62,000 nucleotides of DNA from Cryptomeria japonica (lineage: Eukaryota > Streptophyta > Pinopsida > Cupressales > Cupressaceae): the NCBI RefSeq assembly GCF_030272615.1, contig NC_081410.1:144198349-144260348 (forward strand). The letters run 5' to 3'. Under the pieces are notes generated by a model, which was given only the letters and a program-made list of their open reading frames with translations, was not told where the DNA came from and ran no database searches. This document shows, one piece after another, positions 33,789 through 44,676 of this stretch (the first letter of the stretch is position 1; each line of letters opens with the position of its first letter). The position numbers and the translations under genes were made by a program.

Positions 33789-35884
33789 ACATCCCTAGAT
33801 TCAATTATTTTGTGAGTTTTTGTGATTTTAGCACACAGGTTCACGCTTCAACATTTCTGCCTACACTTTAGCATTTCTGCCTTGCTACTTAGACCTTTCT
33901 ACTATCAATCAACGTCTTCGTTTAAATTTAAATTTTCTCGCTAACTTTAAAAACAAAAATTCATAAAAAATTGCAAATCAACATCTGTGCACACATTGCA
34001 ATGTATGAGCCTGCCTTCAATGTATGAGAATAGTGCAATCCATGAATAAATGTTTGCGCATGCCTTCAATGTCTCCGCCTAGATACTTTTCCCGCTTGTT
34101 TATAAAATTTAAAATTTAAAATTTTTGCATGCTAATCTTTTTTCTATGCAGGCCTTCAATCAACATCTACGCAGACATTTCAACGTCTGTGCCTACACTT
34201 TAGCGTCTCCGCTTATTCACACCTACTCTCAATTTTTTAAAAATTTTAAATTTGCATTCTAACTTTTTTTGTGCAGGGCCTCAATCAATGTCCATGCAAA
34301 CATTTCGACGTCTATGCCTGCACTTCAATGTCTTTGCTTTAAGTGTTTATTTTCAAAATTTTGCTAACTTTTCTCTATCCTTGCATCTTTTTCACATATC
34401 CAAGACATAAAATTATACTACTAACACCCTTTTGCAGGGCTTTTTGTCAAAGACCATCATCTTTTCCACTAGATTTAGTATTTTCTTCCATTTTAGATTA
34501 GCAAAAATCTTTCATTTGGGCCTAAAAAGAACATGTGTATTTTGTATTTTGTGCACTTTCACATTGTGTAGGGTGGACCCACCGTCACACCTATTATCCT
34601 CTCCCCTTGCCTTCATGGATATTGGGTGATAAGAAAGGTGATTAACAACACCCGCATTTTTATTTTGTAGTTGAGGGTATTCTTGATTGGGGATTTCATC
34701 ACCTCACAAGGATAGTTTGAATTGGGACACATTGGGGATATCGACTCTCTTGGTGTAATCTCGAGCGGGTTTTCTGAGTAGCTATATAAATAAGTTGGTC
34801 AGGAAACTGAGGTGTTGAGTGAGTTCGACGTATATGGGGGCTCTCCCTACACCAATAAGCTTATTTAGAGCCTTAAGTGGCTTGCTTCGAGAATCCGTTG
34901 TTGGATTGGTGATCCCTCAAAATTACACTAAGAACCTTGTTGTAGTAGCCAAAAATATCACATTCGTAGTGCAAGGGATGTGGATCATACCCCGAAGTTA
35001 CCTCTCATGTACCCACTCAAGATGAGATAGGAATCCCTTGGTTAAAAGATCTTTGGATCTCTGGGGTAAGAGAATCTAGTATGCCCAAGAAGTGAGAGTG
35101 TTGTAAGGGGGAGCCAGTGCTACCAGAATCTCTATTTGTCAGCTTATTTGAGGTATCGCTTGTACGAGAGGCCTATTGAATGGTTTACATCTTCTAGCTT
35201 AAGTTGTATGTCTGATGCATATCTTCATTTTTGCAAAACTTTTAAAATCTGTTTGGGCTAATCTAGGCCCCCAATCCCTCTCATGCTTATCATAAAGCAT
35301 TATCTTGGCCAATATGTATTTGTTTCTTGATATTTCTTGTCAAGTCAAACAATTCCAACATTCCCAGATCTAATCAAACCCTTCAAATTCCACCTTGTCA
35401 CTATCAAATCCCTATCCTCTTGTTTCCATCCAAACGATCATCAATCTCTGACCAAATATCTTTGTCCCATCATCCATCTATTCTCAGGTAGCTTTCCCCT
35501 TCTTCCTTCCATCAATCCATAATCATTTTCTGCTCACCTTTGAGGACTTAGCACATCAACCTAATCAAATCTCCAAAATCCCATTCAATCAGTCAATCAA
35601 TCCTAATCCAAGGTCAACACTTTGTGAAAGTTTTATTTAGACCTTTATCTTTAATCAATCATCAATTAGCTCTAGTTCTTGGGAAAGAATCTCCCCCAGG
35701 TACCTTTTCTTAATCATTTTGGGTTGATAAAAACCCAAATCCTTTTACACTATTTTGCTTAGGCACATAAGTCTACCCTAAGTAGAAGAAAGCTTGATCA
35801 ATTGTACCTTAATCCAAAGGTCTAAATTTTACCTAAGGTTTCATCCTAATCCAAATAAATCGTGTCCTAATCCAAGGATCAATC
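33789..35884 (+). other. T2 leader with CGTCTGTGC-type repeats
   Basis: From 33980 to 34345 words such as AACATCTGTGCACACATT, AACGTCTGTGCCTACACTT, AGCGTCTCCGC and GACGTCTATGCCTGCACTT recur, resembling the T1 leader motif. The block at 35083-35129 (CCCAAGAAGTGAG ... GGAGCCAGTG) is shared with T1. No convincing gene. Confidence 0.65.
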
Positions 35885-36005
35885 CAGTAAAATCAAATCC
35901 AATCCAATCTAATCAAATCCAATCCAATCAAATCCAATCAAACATAATCCAATCAAATCCAATCCAATCCAATCCAATCCAAGTAAATCAAATCAAATCC
36001 AAACA
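35885..36005 (+). repeat. AATCC/AATCAAATCC simple tandem repeat
   Basis: A 5-bp unit AATCC and its variant AATCA alternate for about 120 bp. Confidence 0.9.
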
Positions 36006-36199
36006 ATTTTCAATCCAGTCTGAATTGGGTAAGTCCTAACCCTCATCTTCATCTAGCATCATCTCATCACTTTTCTCAATCAAGTATATCCATCCAATTC
36101 CAAATTGCATTCCCATTTTCATCATCCTGAGGTTACCCTTACATTGTCAAAAGCAAAAGTTGGCTACCTAAAATCCATATTCAAACATCATGGGTTGGT

Positions 36200-37827
36200 T
36201 TGAAGAAATGGTTATGGAAGTTCAAGGCTCACCCTATCAACCATGCCCATCCAACTCATACATGGCTCAATACTATCCAACTTCCATCTAATCATGTCTC
36301 CCACCCCAACCCACTTACCAAGTCAATCACAATTCATCTCACATCTCTTATCCTTCCCCTACCATTAACAAGGGAAATCCATCTTATTCCCCATCCATGT
36401 CTTCATATTATCCTTCAAGTACATACCTCTCTTATCCAACATCTATACCTTCATCTTATCCCCTATCCATATCCTAGTCCAACCTTCCATCTAATCCTAA
36501 ACCTCCACATAATCCTTATCCTTCAAAATACACATCATCCCCATCCTCCAAGTCCTTTCTCCATAATTTTATCCAAGAAATACTAGCAAAGGAAACAAAA
36601 TCCTCACCTCCAAATCAAGACGAACCTCAATCCCCTAGCTTCATGATAACACCATCTCTCCATCTACCCAAGTTGAAGCTTCCATATCCTCCTCCATCAC
36701 ACAATCCCCACAACTCCAAACATGCCAAGAGCTTGTTCCAATGCATGCTAGCATAGATTGCTCTTCACCTCAAGATCAAAGCATCCATCCATCTCATGAT
36801 ACCTCTTCATCTCAAAATCCATGTCTACCCTCCACTCCATCTGATGATCTCATCCCCTCCACTTCCTCTCATGATCATATGATCCCTCCATCCAATTATC
36901 TCCCTCCATCACATGGTCCCCTTCCATCTCAAGATCTAATAGTCCCTCCAAATTAAAGATCAAAATATTCCTTCCTCTCCATCTCATGATCCTAATCCTC
37001 TGCATGATCCTAATCCCCCACAAGATCCTAATCCTCTTTCCACATCCTATCTCCCTCAAAATGGGCTTTCACCTTCTTCCCAAAATAATAAGTATCCTAT
37101 TGGGAAAAGAAATGCTTAAGATGTTGGTATACCTTCCATCTATTCTAAATCCAAAATCCCTCCATATAAATCAAAATCACACCATCCCCCATCCTCTACA
37201 CCTATTTTGCATCTTTATATCCCAAAATAATATCCTTCATTGTTTCCATCCATCTTGGGTCCTTACATCCCTCCATCCACCACTCCATCACCTCAAATAA
37301 TCCCTAACCAAGATCAACAAAGGAACACATCTTTGAATTCCTTCCAATATTCTCCCTCCATGATCCCATCCATAAAACCTCCAAGTCATCCATCCCCATG
37401 CACTTAAACCATTGATATTGGAAACAATTTGGATGCCAAATCTAAAATGCAAAGAGACAAAAATCCACAAAAATACAAGGATCAACATGTCCCTTCAAAA
37501 ATACATGCTCAAGAAAAGAAAAATATGATAAAAAAGAAAGAAAAATCTAAAAGGCCACAAAGGCCCAAAAAGAAAAAAGAAAAAGCCTTGTGGATTCCTA
37601 AGCAACTCATAGAAGAAATGCATATCAAAGAAAAATCCAAATTAGCAACCAAACTTGAAAATCCAAAAGCTTCATCCACTCTTAAGTCCTCCAATCCTCC
37701 ATTTAATAACCCTCTATCATTAAAATCCATTTTGGGTCCTTATGTCCCAAAATCCACCATCCCAAGTACATCATCCCCTTCATCTATTTTGGGTCCTCAT
37801 GCCCCAAAATCTTCAGCCTCCATCTAA
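36200..37827 (+). other. T2 low-complexity open frames (doubtful coding remnant)
   Basis: Several Pro/Ser/His/Leu-rich frames (36200-36586, 36741-36956) look like translated CCATC repeats, not genes. The best candidate is 37429-37827. It is 132 residues with a strongly basic stretch (KSKRPQRPKKKKEKALWIP), then a KQLIEEMHIKEKSKLATKLE helix and an imperfect repeat (SILGPYVPKS, SILGPHAPKS). No domain is recognised; it may be the last trace of a gag-like basic region. Confidence 0.3.
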
Positions 37828-38137
37828 TTCAGAATTCCCCCTTCCACAACTTCACCACCCTTCAAGGTGTGTGCCAATTTTGATCTTCCACAATTTTTTC
37901 AAAACCCCATCCATTATCCAATAGCCATTTTCTATAATACCATCCTTCACATAAATCTTCATCCCCTTCGTCCTTCATCAACTTCATCTCCCTAAAAATA
38001 ATTAATGAACATACCCTCAATTCAAAGAAGCACTAAGGGATACTATCCATGGAACTATATGCTTGAGTCCTCCCTTACTCCTTCATGCATCCACTATCTT
38101 CCATATCCACTTATCCTCATCCTTCTAATCAAAAAAA

Positions 38138-38182
38138 TTAAAAAATTAAAAAATTAAAAATTAAAAAAATTAAAAAAATTAT
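38138..38182 (+). repeat. A/T-rich short tandem repeat of T2
   Basis: TTAAAAAA-type units of 8-9 bp, placed like the 26-bp A-rich repeat of T1. Confidence 0.8.
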
Positions 38183-38187
38183 AATAC

Positions 38188-38267
38188 ATCCAATGGTGAA
38201 AACCATTTCTTGTGGCACCTTGGGTAAGTACCATGATTAAAACTTGGTAAACAAGTGTCATGCGTAA
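38188..38267 (+). promoter_or_regulatory. Conserved post-coding block shared with T1
   Basis: About 80 bp (TCCAATGGTGAAAACCATTT..., GTGGCACC, GGGTAAGTACCATG, AAAACTTGG, TGTCATGC) that align with T1 21432-21508. Confidence 0.6.
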
Positions 38268-39118
38268 TCCCCTCATCCCCTTGTGCTCTACACTTGGGGG
38301 CAAGCTTCATCGATGTCATCCTTCCATTCACATCATCCCTATCCTTTATCCTCTATCTACATCCCCATTAAATCCGTCCTCATTTCCTAAATTTGATCTT
38401 GAATATCCTATCCATATCCTCCATCTCAAATCCCTCATCCTATCCAGATACATTTTTCATTCATACCTTTGATCTTGATCAAAATAGAGGCAAAAATAAT
38501 GTATATGCATGCTTTGGAAAATGCAAGCCTTAATTCATCCTCCATTTATATCCCTTGCACTTTATTCTTCCATCTCATACATCATTATCCACCATCCACC
38601 TATCTTTAATTGCACTGCCTAATGTGGGGCATTGCACTCCTTTGCAACATAGTTCTTGGATCCCCACTCTACCTATCTTTCATCATTTACTTCTCCATAT
38701 CCTTTCACCATCCATCTACTTAACCCCTCCATCTCCTATCCAAGCAATCACTTCCTCCATCCATCCTCTTACCAAGCCTTGGTTCTCCCTTATCATTGGC
38801 TCCAATTCATTTTTCCTATATCTAAAATACAATCCTATCATATTCCCCATCTCATCCAATCCAATCCAATCATATTCCCCATCCCATCCAATCCTATTAG
38901 ATCATTAAACCCCCACCTGTATTATCAAATTCATTTATAATCCCCATCACACTGAGCTTTATCCCAATCAAAACTAATCTTTTCCCATCTATGTGATCTT
39001 ATATTTACTTTCACATAATCCAAACACTCATCCATACTAGGCTAATCAAATCTCACTAGCAATCCTCTCATATGTAGACCCTACACGACCAGCTTGTCTT
39101 TTTCCATCCATCAATCTA
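38268..39118 (+). other. T2 non-coding, CCATC-rich region
   Basis: Pyrimidine-rich, with recurring TCCATCC and ATCCAATCC words. The open frames at 38555-38940 are low complexity and overlap in two frames, so I do not call a gene. Confidence 0.5.
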
Positions 39119-39235
39119 TCCACATCCTGCCAATCGGGATGCATCCTTCCCATGTCTAGTAGTTTATCTAAATCCATCACCTGCCCATCGGGATGTATCC
39201 TTCCCATGTCTGGTAGTCTACCTAGATTCACATCC
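39119..39235 (+). repeat. ~54-bp tandem duplication in T2
   Basis: Two units each contain ATCGGGATGYATCCTTCCC, ATGTCTRGTAG and TCYAAAT-like tails. Confidence 0.8.
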
Positions 39236-39906
39236 TACTCTTGGAAAGAGATATCAATTGGCCATGTGCATTTTTTTTGCATAATTGATATTTTGTCTTT
39301 GATTTTTATCTTGCCTCCTAGATCTATACCTATTCAGGGCTGCCTTGATCATCTTATATCTTGGTATGTCTTGGTCGGTGTATAATGGGGCATAGCTTTT
39401 GTGGTATGGTGTGTTTGATGGTTTCTCTTTTATGATGCTACAATCTCGTATCTACACCATCATTGGTGTTGGAAAACTTGTGTGCATTGAGATACCTATT
39501 GTTTGAGAGTCCAGTCCATGCATCGGACATTCACAACATCCTAACTTCTATAGTTAGTGGTGTAGATAGTCTATTGTAAAATCAAAACTAGGTTTTCTCT
39601 CCACTTGTACACAACAAGAAATCTCATCCACTTCATTTCATTCATTCATCCCATTTCACCCATTTATCTTGGAGACTCCAAATTATTCATTCATTCCCCC
39701 TCCATCATCCTTATCCTCTTTACATGCTTTCACCCTCAATCCTTTGGTCCTCTAATCCATTTTGAGAGCACACCCATGTTCTTTGAATCCGCATTTCCTC
39801 TTGAGGGGGCATACCACTACCTCCTCATCATCCTTCCTCATATCACTTATGAGTGGAGCATCATGCTACTAGTCCTTCCCCTTTCCATCCACTATGTTTT
39901 ATTCTT
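39236..39906 (+). other. T2 non-coding end region
   Basis: No gene supported. The stretch CTTGAGGGGGCATACCACTA near 39793 matches T1 near 26175. Confidence 0.5.
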
Positions 39907-39953
39907 CTTTGATATAATATCACTTCATGATGCTATATCAAAGTGGGGCAAAA
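39907..39953 (+). promoter_or_regulatory. T2 polypurine tract with an overlapping hairpin
   Basis: CTTTGATAT (39907-39915) pairs perfectly with ATATCAAAG (39935-39943), and the tract AAAGTGGGGCAAAA follows from the 3' arm to the LTR. T1 has the same layout with other bases in the stem. Confidence 0.8.
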
Positions 39954-40992
39954 TATAGACACCTAAAAGTAATTAAATTAATGTTTAATTAATTTAAGCC
40001 TATCATCATAATTAACCAATTTAATTGTGTTAAATCCCTTCTTAAGGTTAATTAAATCAAATTTAATCAATCTTGTCACTATAGTCCAATAATTAATTTG
40101 TCAAATAAATTAATTATTTCCCTATTCTTCTAAAGTCAACTAAATCATTAAGTCTTCTAAATTCCTCTAGTTAATTAATTCTAATTAATTAAGTTGAGTC
40201 ATGTGATTCCTACGAATCACTTTTCCTAATTTCTACTTAGATTAATTAATTCTTCCTTAATCATACTTATCATTATTCTCCAATTTTATATTCCTCCACT
40301 CATGCCACATCACCTTTTATTCTTTCAAAGAAATTCAAATTCCTTGATTCTCCTCATGCATCCTCTTCCCAAGGAATTTTTAATTCCTTTATCCATTTAA
40401 TCTCCCGACACATCCTTTATTTTGGAATTTTTAATTCCTCTCTCCTTTCTCCAAGAAATTTTATATCCTATTTATTCTCCCAATACACCTTGATCCATGT
40501 TTTCCATCCCAGATCAATCTCAACCCTTCATACCAAAATCAATCTTGACCCTCCATTGGCCTCCTCCAATCTATAAATTGGAGTCTCATTTCCTCACAAA
40601 TCACTACATGGAATCTTCTTCTAATCTTATGCTACCCCTTTCTTCTTCTATCTTCTTCTTTCATATCCACATAATGTCCTCATAATATCCAAATAATCCC
40701 TCATCCAAGACAAATCCCTTTTCATCCAAATATATCCATTCCTCATCCATCATAATCCAAATCCAATTCTAATCCACTAATCTTTTTGTGCATTTGGATG
40801 GCATTCCACATCCATCAAGAAGAGAACATCCAAACAAGTGGAACACGAGGGCACTTCTACTTCATCAAGCTCAATCGGAGGAACAAGAGAGAACCATCTC
40901 TTGCAAGGTATAAGTTTGTTATTTTATGGTTTTCTATGCTTATTTGGGTTTAAACTAACCATCAAACCTTGCATTGGTTTTTCCTTGGTTCA
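39954..40992 (+). repeat. T2 3' LTR (1,039 bp)
   Basis: Starts TATAGACACC (TG changed to TA) and ends CCTTGGTTCA. It matches 32721-33765 throughout with many substitutions. Confidence 0.92.
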
Positions 40993-41011
40993 ACCCCCAT
41001 GAAAATATCTA

Positions 41012-41507
41012 ATAGTAGGGGCATGACAAAACCATAACTCATAAGGAGTCTTACTAGTATCACCTTTGACATTTACCCGATTAAGAGTGTATACTGCAGT
41101 ACTCATAGTTTCTCTCCAATACACATGCAGAATATTTCCTTCAATCATCATGGTTCTAGAAGCTTCTTGAGTTGTTCTATTCTTTCTCTCCACAAAACCA
41201 TTATGTTGTGATGTCCTATGAGAAAAAATTGTCTCTTAACTCCATGTTCTTCACAATATGCATTAAACTCACCAAAAGTGAATTCTCCACCTCTATCAGA
41301 TCTAAAACACTTTAGCTTCAATCCAGTCTCAGTTTCAATTCTAGCTTTGAAAATTTTGAACTTCTCCAATGCTTTAGACTTCTCCCTTAAGAAGGTAACC
41401 CACATCATTCTTGAATAATCATCAATTAGCAACATGAAATACCTATCACCCTGCAAGCTTCTTCCTCTAGAAGGACCACACAGATCAGTATTCGCAAGAT
41501 CCAACAA
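41012..41507 (-). pseudogene. C1 integrase core
   Basis: Minus frame: LANTDLCGPSRGRSL (first Asp), YFMLLIDDYSRMMWVTFLR, FRSDRGGEFTFGEFNAYCEE (second Asp) and, after a frame shift near 41195-41215, MERKNRTTQEASRTMM (Glu). Then HVYWRETMSTAVYTLNRV and TPYELWFCHAPTIRYF. This is the DDE catalytic core of a copia integrase. It is cut at 41011 by the MITE target duplication. Confidence 0.93.
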
Positions 41508-41522
41508 TTAATTAGAATTATA

Positions 41523-41735
41523 CTATTTTCTCTTATAAGTAAATCTTGTTTTCTTCCCTAATTGACATTCCTTACATACCAAATTATAAGGCTTTATTAA
41601 CTTTAGTAGATCTCTCATTGCTTTAGTGGAACTTATCTTAACCATGCAATCAAAATTTACATGACACATTCTTCTATGCCATAGCCAACTTTCATCAATC
41701 TGAGCAATCAAATAGCTTTTACTACCAACATTCAA
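41523..41735 (-). pseudogene. C1 gag-pre-integrase (HHCC) domain
   Basis: Minus frame: WLWHRRMCHVNFDCMVKISS supplies the two His, and VCKECQLGKKTRF the two Cys. This zinc-binding domain precedes the integrase core in copia elements. A TAG separates it from the next frame. Confidence 0.9.
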
Positions 41736-41841
41736 GTGAAATATATTCCCTTTAGTCTTTGTACTTGATGCAATCTTAGTTCCAGAGCTAATTAAGATCT
41801 CACATTTGCCATTCTTGAATTACAACCTATTATATCTCTTA

Positions 41842-42162
41842 TCAACCATCGGAGCAACACTCAAAAGTATGTTTTAAACCTTCAACATACAACACATCAT
41901 TAGTATTGTGCTTACCATCAAGAGAAATAGAGCCTCTACCATGGATTACACAAGATTTTCTATCACCAAATCTTACTATACCACCATCATACTTTTCCAA
42001 ATTTACAAATTTACTCTTATCACATGTCATATGATGAGAGCAACCACTATCAATTACCCATTCATCTTTATCCTCAACTTTAGCAACCAAATCTTTCTCA
42101 TCATCAATGTAGCTTGTATAATCTATAGTTACAAGACCATCTTCCCTAATAGAAATGAACAC
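41842..42162 (-). pseudogene. C1 aspartic protease
   Basis: Minus frame: DEWVIDSGCSHHMTCDKSKF carries the Asp-Ser-Gly active site of copia proteases; IVRFGDRKSCVIHGRGSI and NDVLYVEGLKH follow. Confidence 0.9.
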
Positions 42163-42189
42163 AAATTCATCTCCTGAATTTCCCTAATC

Positions 42190-43140
42190 TGACTCATCAT
42201 TTTTCACACCTTCATCAGCAGCATAGTAACACTTCTTCTGATATTTAGGCTTATATGGCTTAAATGGCTTCTTAGGATTTCTATCTCTTTCTAGATACCT
42301 TGATGCAAAATGCCCTATCATATTACATGAAAATCATTTAAGATGTAACTTTCCTTCATACTTATTGACACCTTTAGGAATTCTTCTAGCAATAAGTGCT
42401 TCAAGCTCCTCAAGCTCCCTTTCTTCATCTTTCATCTATTTCTCATATCTAGATACTCTTGTTGAACTTTTTCCCGAATCATATCTCTACTTCCCAAAAA
42501 TAGTAGCTTTAATTGTAGATTCGGTCTTAGGAAGAGAGTCTCCAAACTCACTCAGCTCAAAAGCAACAAGCTTACCAATCAACATGTCTCTTGTCACATT
42601 TGTCACAGTTTGATTCTCATCAATAGCATTAGGTTTATGTTTGTAAGTAAGAGGAAAGGATCTCAACACTTTAGCAACAATCTTAGATTCTTCTAATACT
42701 CCATCAGCACATCTGATTCCACACACAATCTCATTCACTTTCTGCATAAAAGAAGTAATGTTCTCATCTTCACTCATCTTCAAGTTCTCATATTTACCCT
42801 TCAAGCTCTGTAACTTATCAATATTCACATGACTATCACCTTCATGCAAGGTCTCCAATTTTATCCAAATCTCATGAGAAGTCTCTAAGTCCATCACATT
42901 AGTCATCTTAGAATCTGACAAGGTACTCATCAATGCTTCCTTAGCTCTAATATTGAATTTCGCTTCCTTTATCTCATCCAGGGTAATAGGAACATTATAT
43001 ACATTCTTAGTAATCTTCTAGTACTCTTCTCTAATGCATGTCAAATGACTTTGCATCCGGCTTTTCCAGAGAGTGTAGTTCATCCCATCAAATCTGGGAC
43101 TATCCTTCTTGAAAGAAAAGGTTTCAATCTTAGATCTCCT
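42190..43140 (-). pseudogene. C1 gag with one decayed CCHC knuckle
   Basis: Minus frame from about 43140: FDGMNYTLWKSRMQSHLTCI is the start of the copia gag domain; a stop follows at CIREEY. Then MTNVMDLETSHEIWIKLETL, LQSLKGKYENLKMSEDENIT, IVAKVLRSFPLTYKHKPNAI and LVAFELSEFGDSLPK. The zinc knuckle at about 42300-42340 reads FSCNMIGHFASRY, with the first Cys turned into a stop position and the last Cys into Tyr. It packages element RNA in the intact family. Confidence 0.88.
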
Positions 43141-43170
43141 CAAGCGGTCAAGCTTCTTCCAAAGGATATT

Positions 43171-43182
43171 TCTCTGATACCA
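43171..43182 (-). promoter_or_regulatory. C1 primer-binding site (initiator Met tRNA type)
   Basis: Minus strand reads TGGTATCAGAGA two bases after the LTR end, the standard copia primer site with one change at its end. Confidence 0.9.
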
Positions 43183-43184
43183 AT

Positions 43185-44512
43185 TGTTGGCAACAATGCA
43201 ACAAACTAAGAGGGGGGTGAATCAGTTTGCACAAAAACCACAAATTAAATGTAATAATTAATAGTTAAAGCATGAAACAACACCACATCAATATCACACA
43301 TAACACCAAGATTTTTGACGTGGAAACCCAGTTAAGGGAAAAACCATGGTGGGAACCTACCTACAATGAGATAATACCCTATTAGGAGTAAATGAAATAT
43401 TACAATAGAGAATGGACATGCATTCAGGCACACTACCTAGAGCTCATATCTCAAACAAGAAACCCAGGAGGCTATAACCTTTAGGGAAGGCTCACTGCCT
43501 TACAAGAAGTCTCGCTAACTTACAAAATCATTTGGACAACAATTTGGATTACATGAACTATGAAAATAGAATCTCCATATGCCTAGGTACAGTTCCAGCT
43601 AAGCTCGGTGTCAAATCTTCTCTGCAACGTACTTCCTCGCACACTTTGCACAACTTTCCATGTTAGTAAATAATTGATACAATATTCACACATAACATCA
43701 TATCTCTCAATGATCATTACATTCATTTATAAGTCATCAACCCATGAAATACAGGTCGGCTAAACCCTCAACACAAATAGCAAAATAATAACCTCACACG
43801 CTACAATAATGCATGCAGAGCAAAAAAATATTGGCTAAGACACAGTCTAGACCTAAATCAATACCACAAACATGCAACACCTCCAACAATTGCACCTCGA
43901 TCATCCACAACATGCTACAACATCAAAAATGTCGCATAACGTGAATAATATCATTGAACAAAGAAAATCTTCAATAACGCGCATAATAATCAATGCGGAC
44001 CACCAATACACATAGAACACAATCTAGAATCATTCACAAGAAATGTGAATTGCACCACAATAACCACAACAACTCAGATTACCAAATTCATCATCATCTC
44101 TCTATCGGAGCTCAAGAACACCAACATAACTTACTGTCATCCTAAAATATTTGCTTATGGATTTCCAAATCATAAACCAATTGAACTGAGGACACACATC
44201 AACATCCTGAATACATCTGTAACTAAAGATATTATAATTCCAGAGCAATACAGAGCACAAACTAGAATATCAAATAACACAAACAACTAAATAACATCCT
44301 CAATACTAAATCTCATAACTTGATCACATCAACATGTGGACCTCTACAAATGGGCATGAACCATCTACATACAACATATTGGAAACCCTTTAATCTCAAT
44401 CAGCTCATTTCCAACACACAAGCTAAACCAAGTCATTCAATCAAACTGCAACACTAGAATACACAGAAGAATATGTTGACATCAATGAAAACACATCAAC
44501 CAATGTCCAACA
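43185..44512 (-). repeat. C1 5' LTR (1,328 bp)
   Basis: Minus strand starts TGTTGGACATTGG at 44512 and ends TTGCCAACA at 43185. TGATA follows on the plus strand at 44513-44517. Confidence 0.92.
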
Positions 44513-44517
44513 TGATA

Positions 44518-44676
44518 TATTTCTTAGACGGGGTAACACATCACCAAAACTAGAAAAAAATATTACATGAAATGCCCTCAAAACCAAGCATGTATCTATT
44601 ATTCACCCCTTGGAATTCGCACATTCACCTCTTGGCATTTACACGTTGGGCCCCTAGCATTTGCACACATAGTCAC
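44518..44676 (+). other. Element O non-coding tail, middle piece
   Basis: A short piece between C1 and N1. It ends in GTCAC (44672-44676), duplicated at 52247. The words CCTCTTGGCATTTACAC and CCCTAGCATTTGCACAC show a short internal repeat that continues after N1 (CCTCTTGGCATTTTC). Confidence 0.5.

Larger units (their letters stand above)
32721..40992 (+). mobile_element. T2: non-autonomous LTR element related to T1
   Basis: 8,272 bp with LTRs of 1,045 and 1,039 bp. The target duplication is GCCCC (32716-32720) against ACCCC (40993-40997), one mismatch. Links to T1: LTR start TGTAGACACC, primer-site region, leader repeats and a shared leader block, A/T-rich repeat plus conserved block after the coding part, and a hairpin-polypurine tract ending GGGGCAAAA. 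There is no gag domain, protease, RT or integrase, so it would have needed enzymes in trans. Confidence 0.9.
32429..41001. mobile_element. MITE-like DNA transposon in C1, itself split by T2
   Basis: The left end GGGGGGCTTCACT (32429-32441) is the inverted partner of AGTGAAGCCCC at 32710-32720 plus the C-rich stub 40994-40998. The flanking 10-bp direct repeat AAAATATCTA (32419-32428 and 41002-41011) is its target duplication, inside the integrase reading frame of C1. Without T2 it is about 296 bp, with no ORF and tracts such as CCCCCTATTTTC repeated internally. A 9-10-bp duplication suits Mutator-like elements, but the superfamily is not certain. Confidence 0.75.
28702..44512 (-). mobile_element. 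C1: full-length Ty1/copia retrotransposon (minus) with nested insertions
   Basis: LTRs at 28702-30054 and 43185-44512, TG...CA ends, perfect target duplication TGATA (28697-28701 and 44513-44517), iMet-type primer site and purine tract. Read on the minus strand the order is gag, protease, integrase, RT, RNase H, which is the copia order. After removing the MITE and T2 (32429-41001 plus one 10-bp duplicate) its own length is about 7.2 kb. Stops and frame shifts are frequent, so the copy is dead. The lineage within copia (Tork, SIRE or other) was not resolved. Confidence 0.95.

Noticed and set aside
36200-38940. Several Pro/Leu/His/Ser-rich open frames in T2
   Set aside because: They are translations of CCATC/AATCC-rich DNA, which lacks stops by composition; only the basic frame at 37429-37827 is kept, with low confidence.
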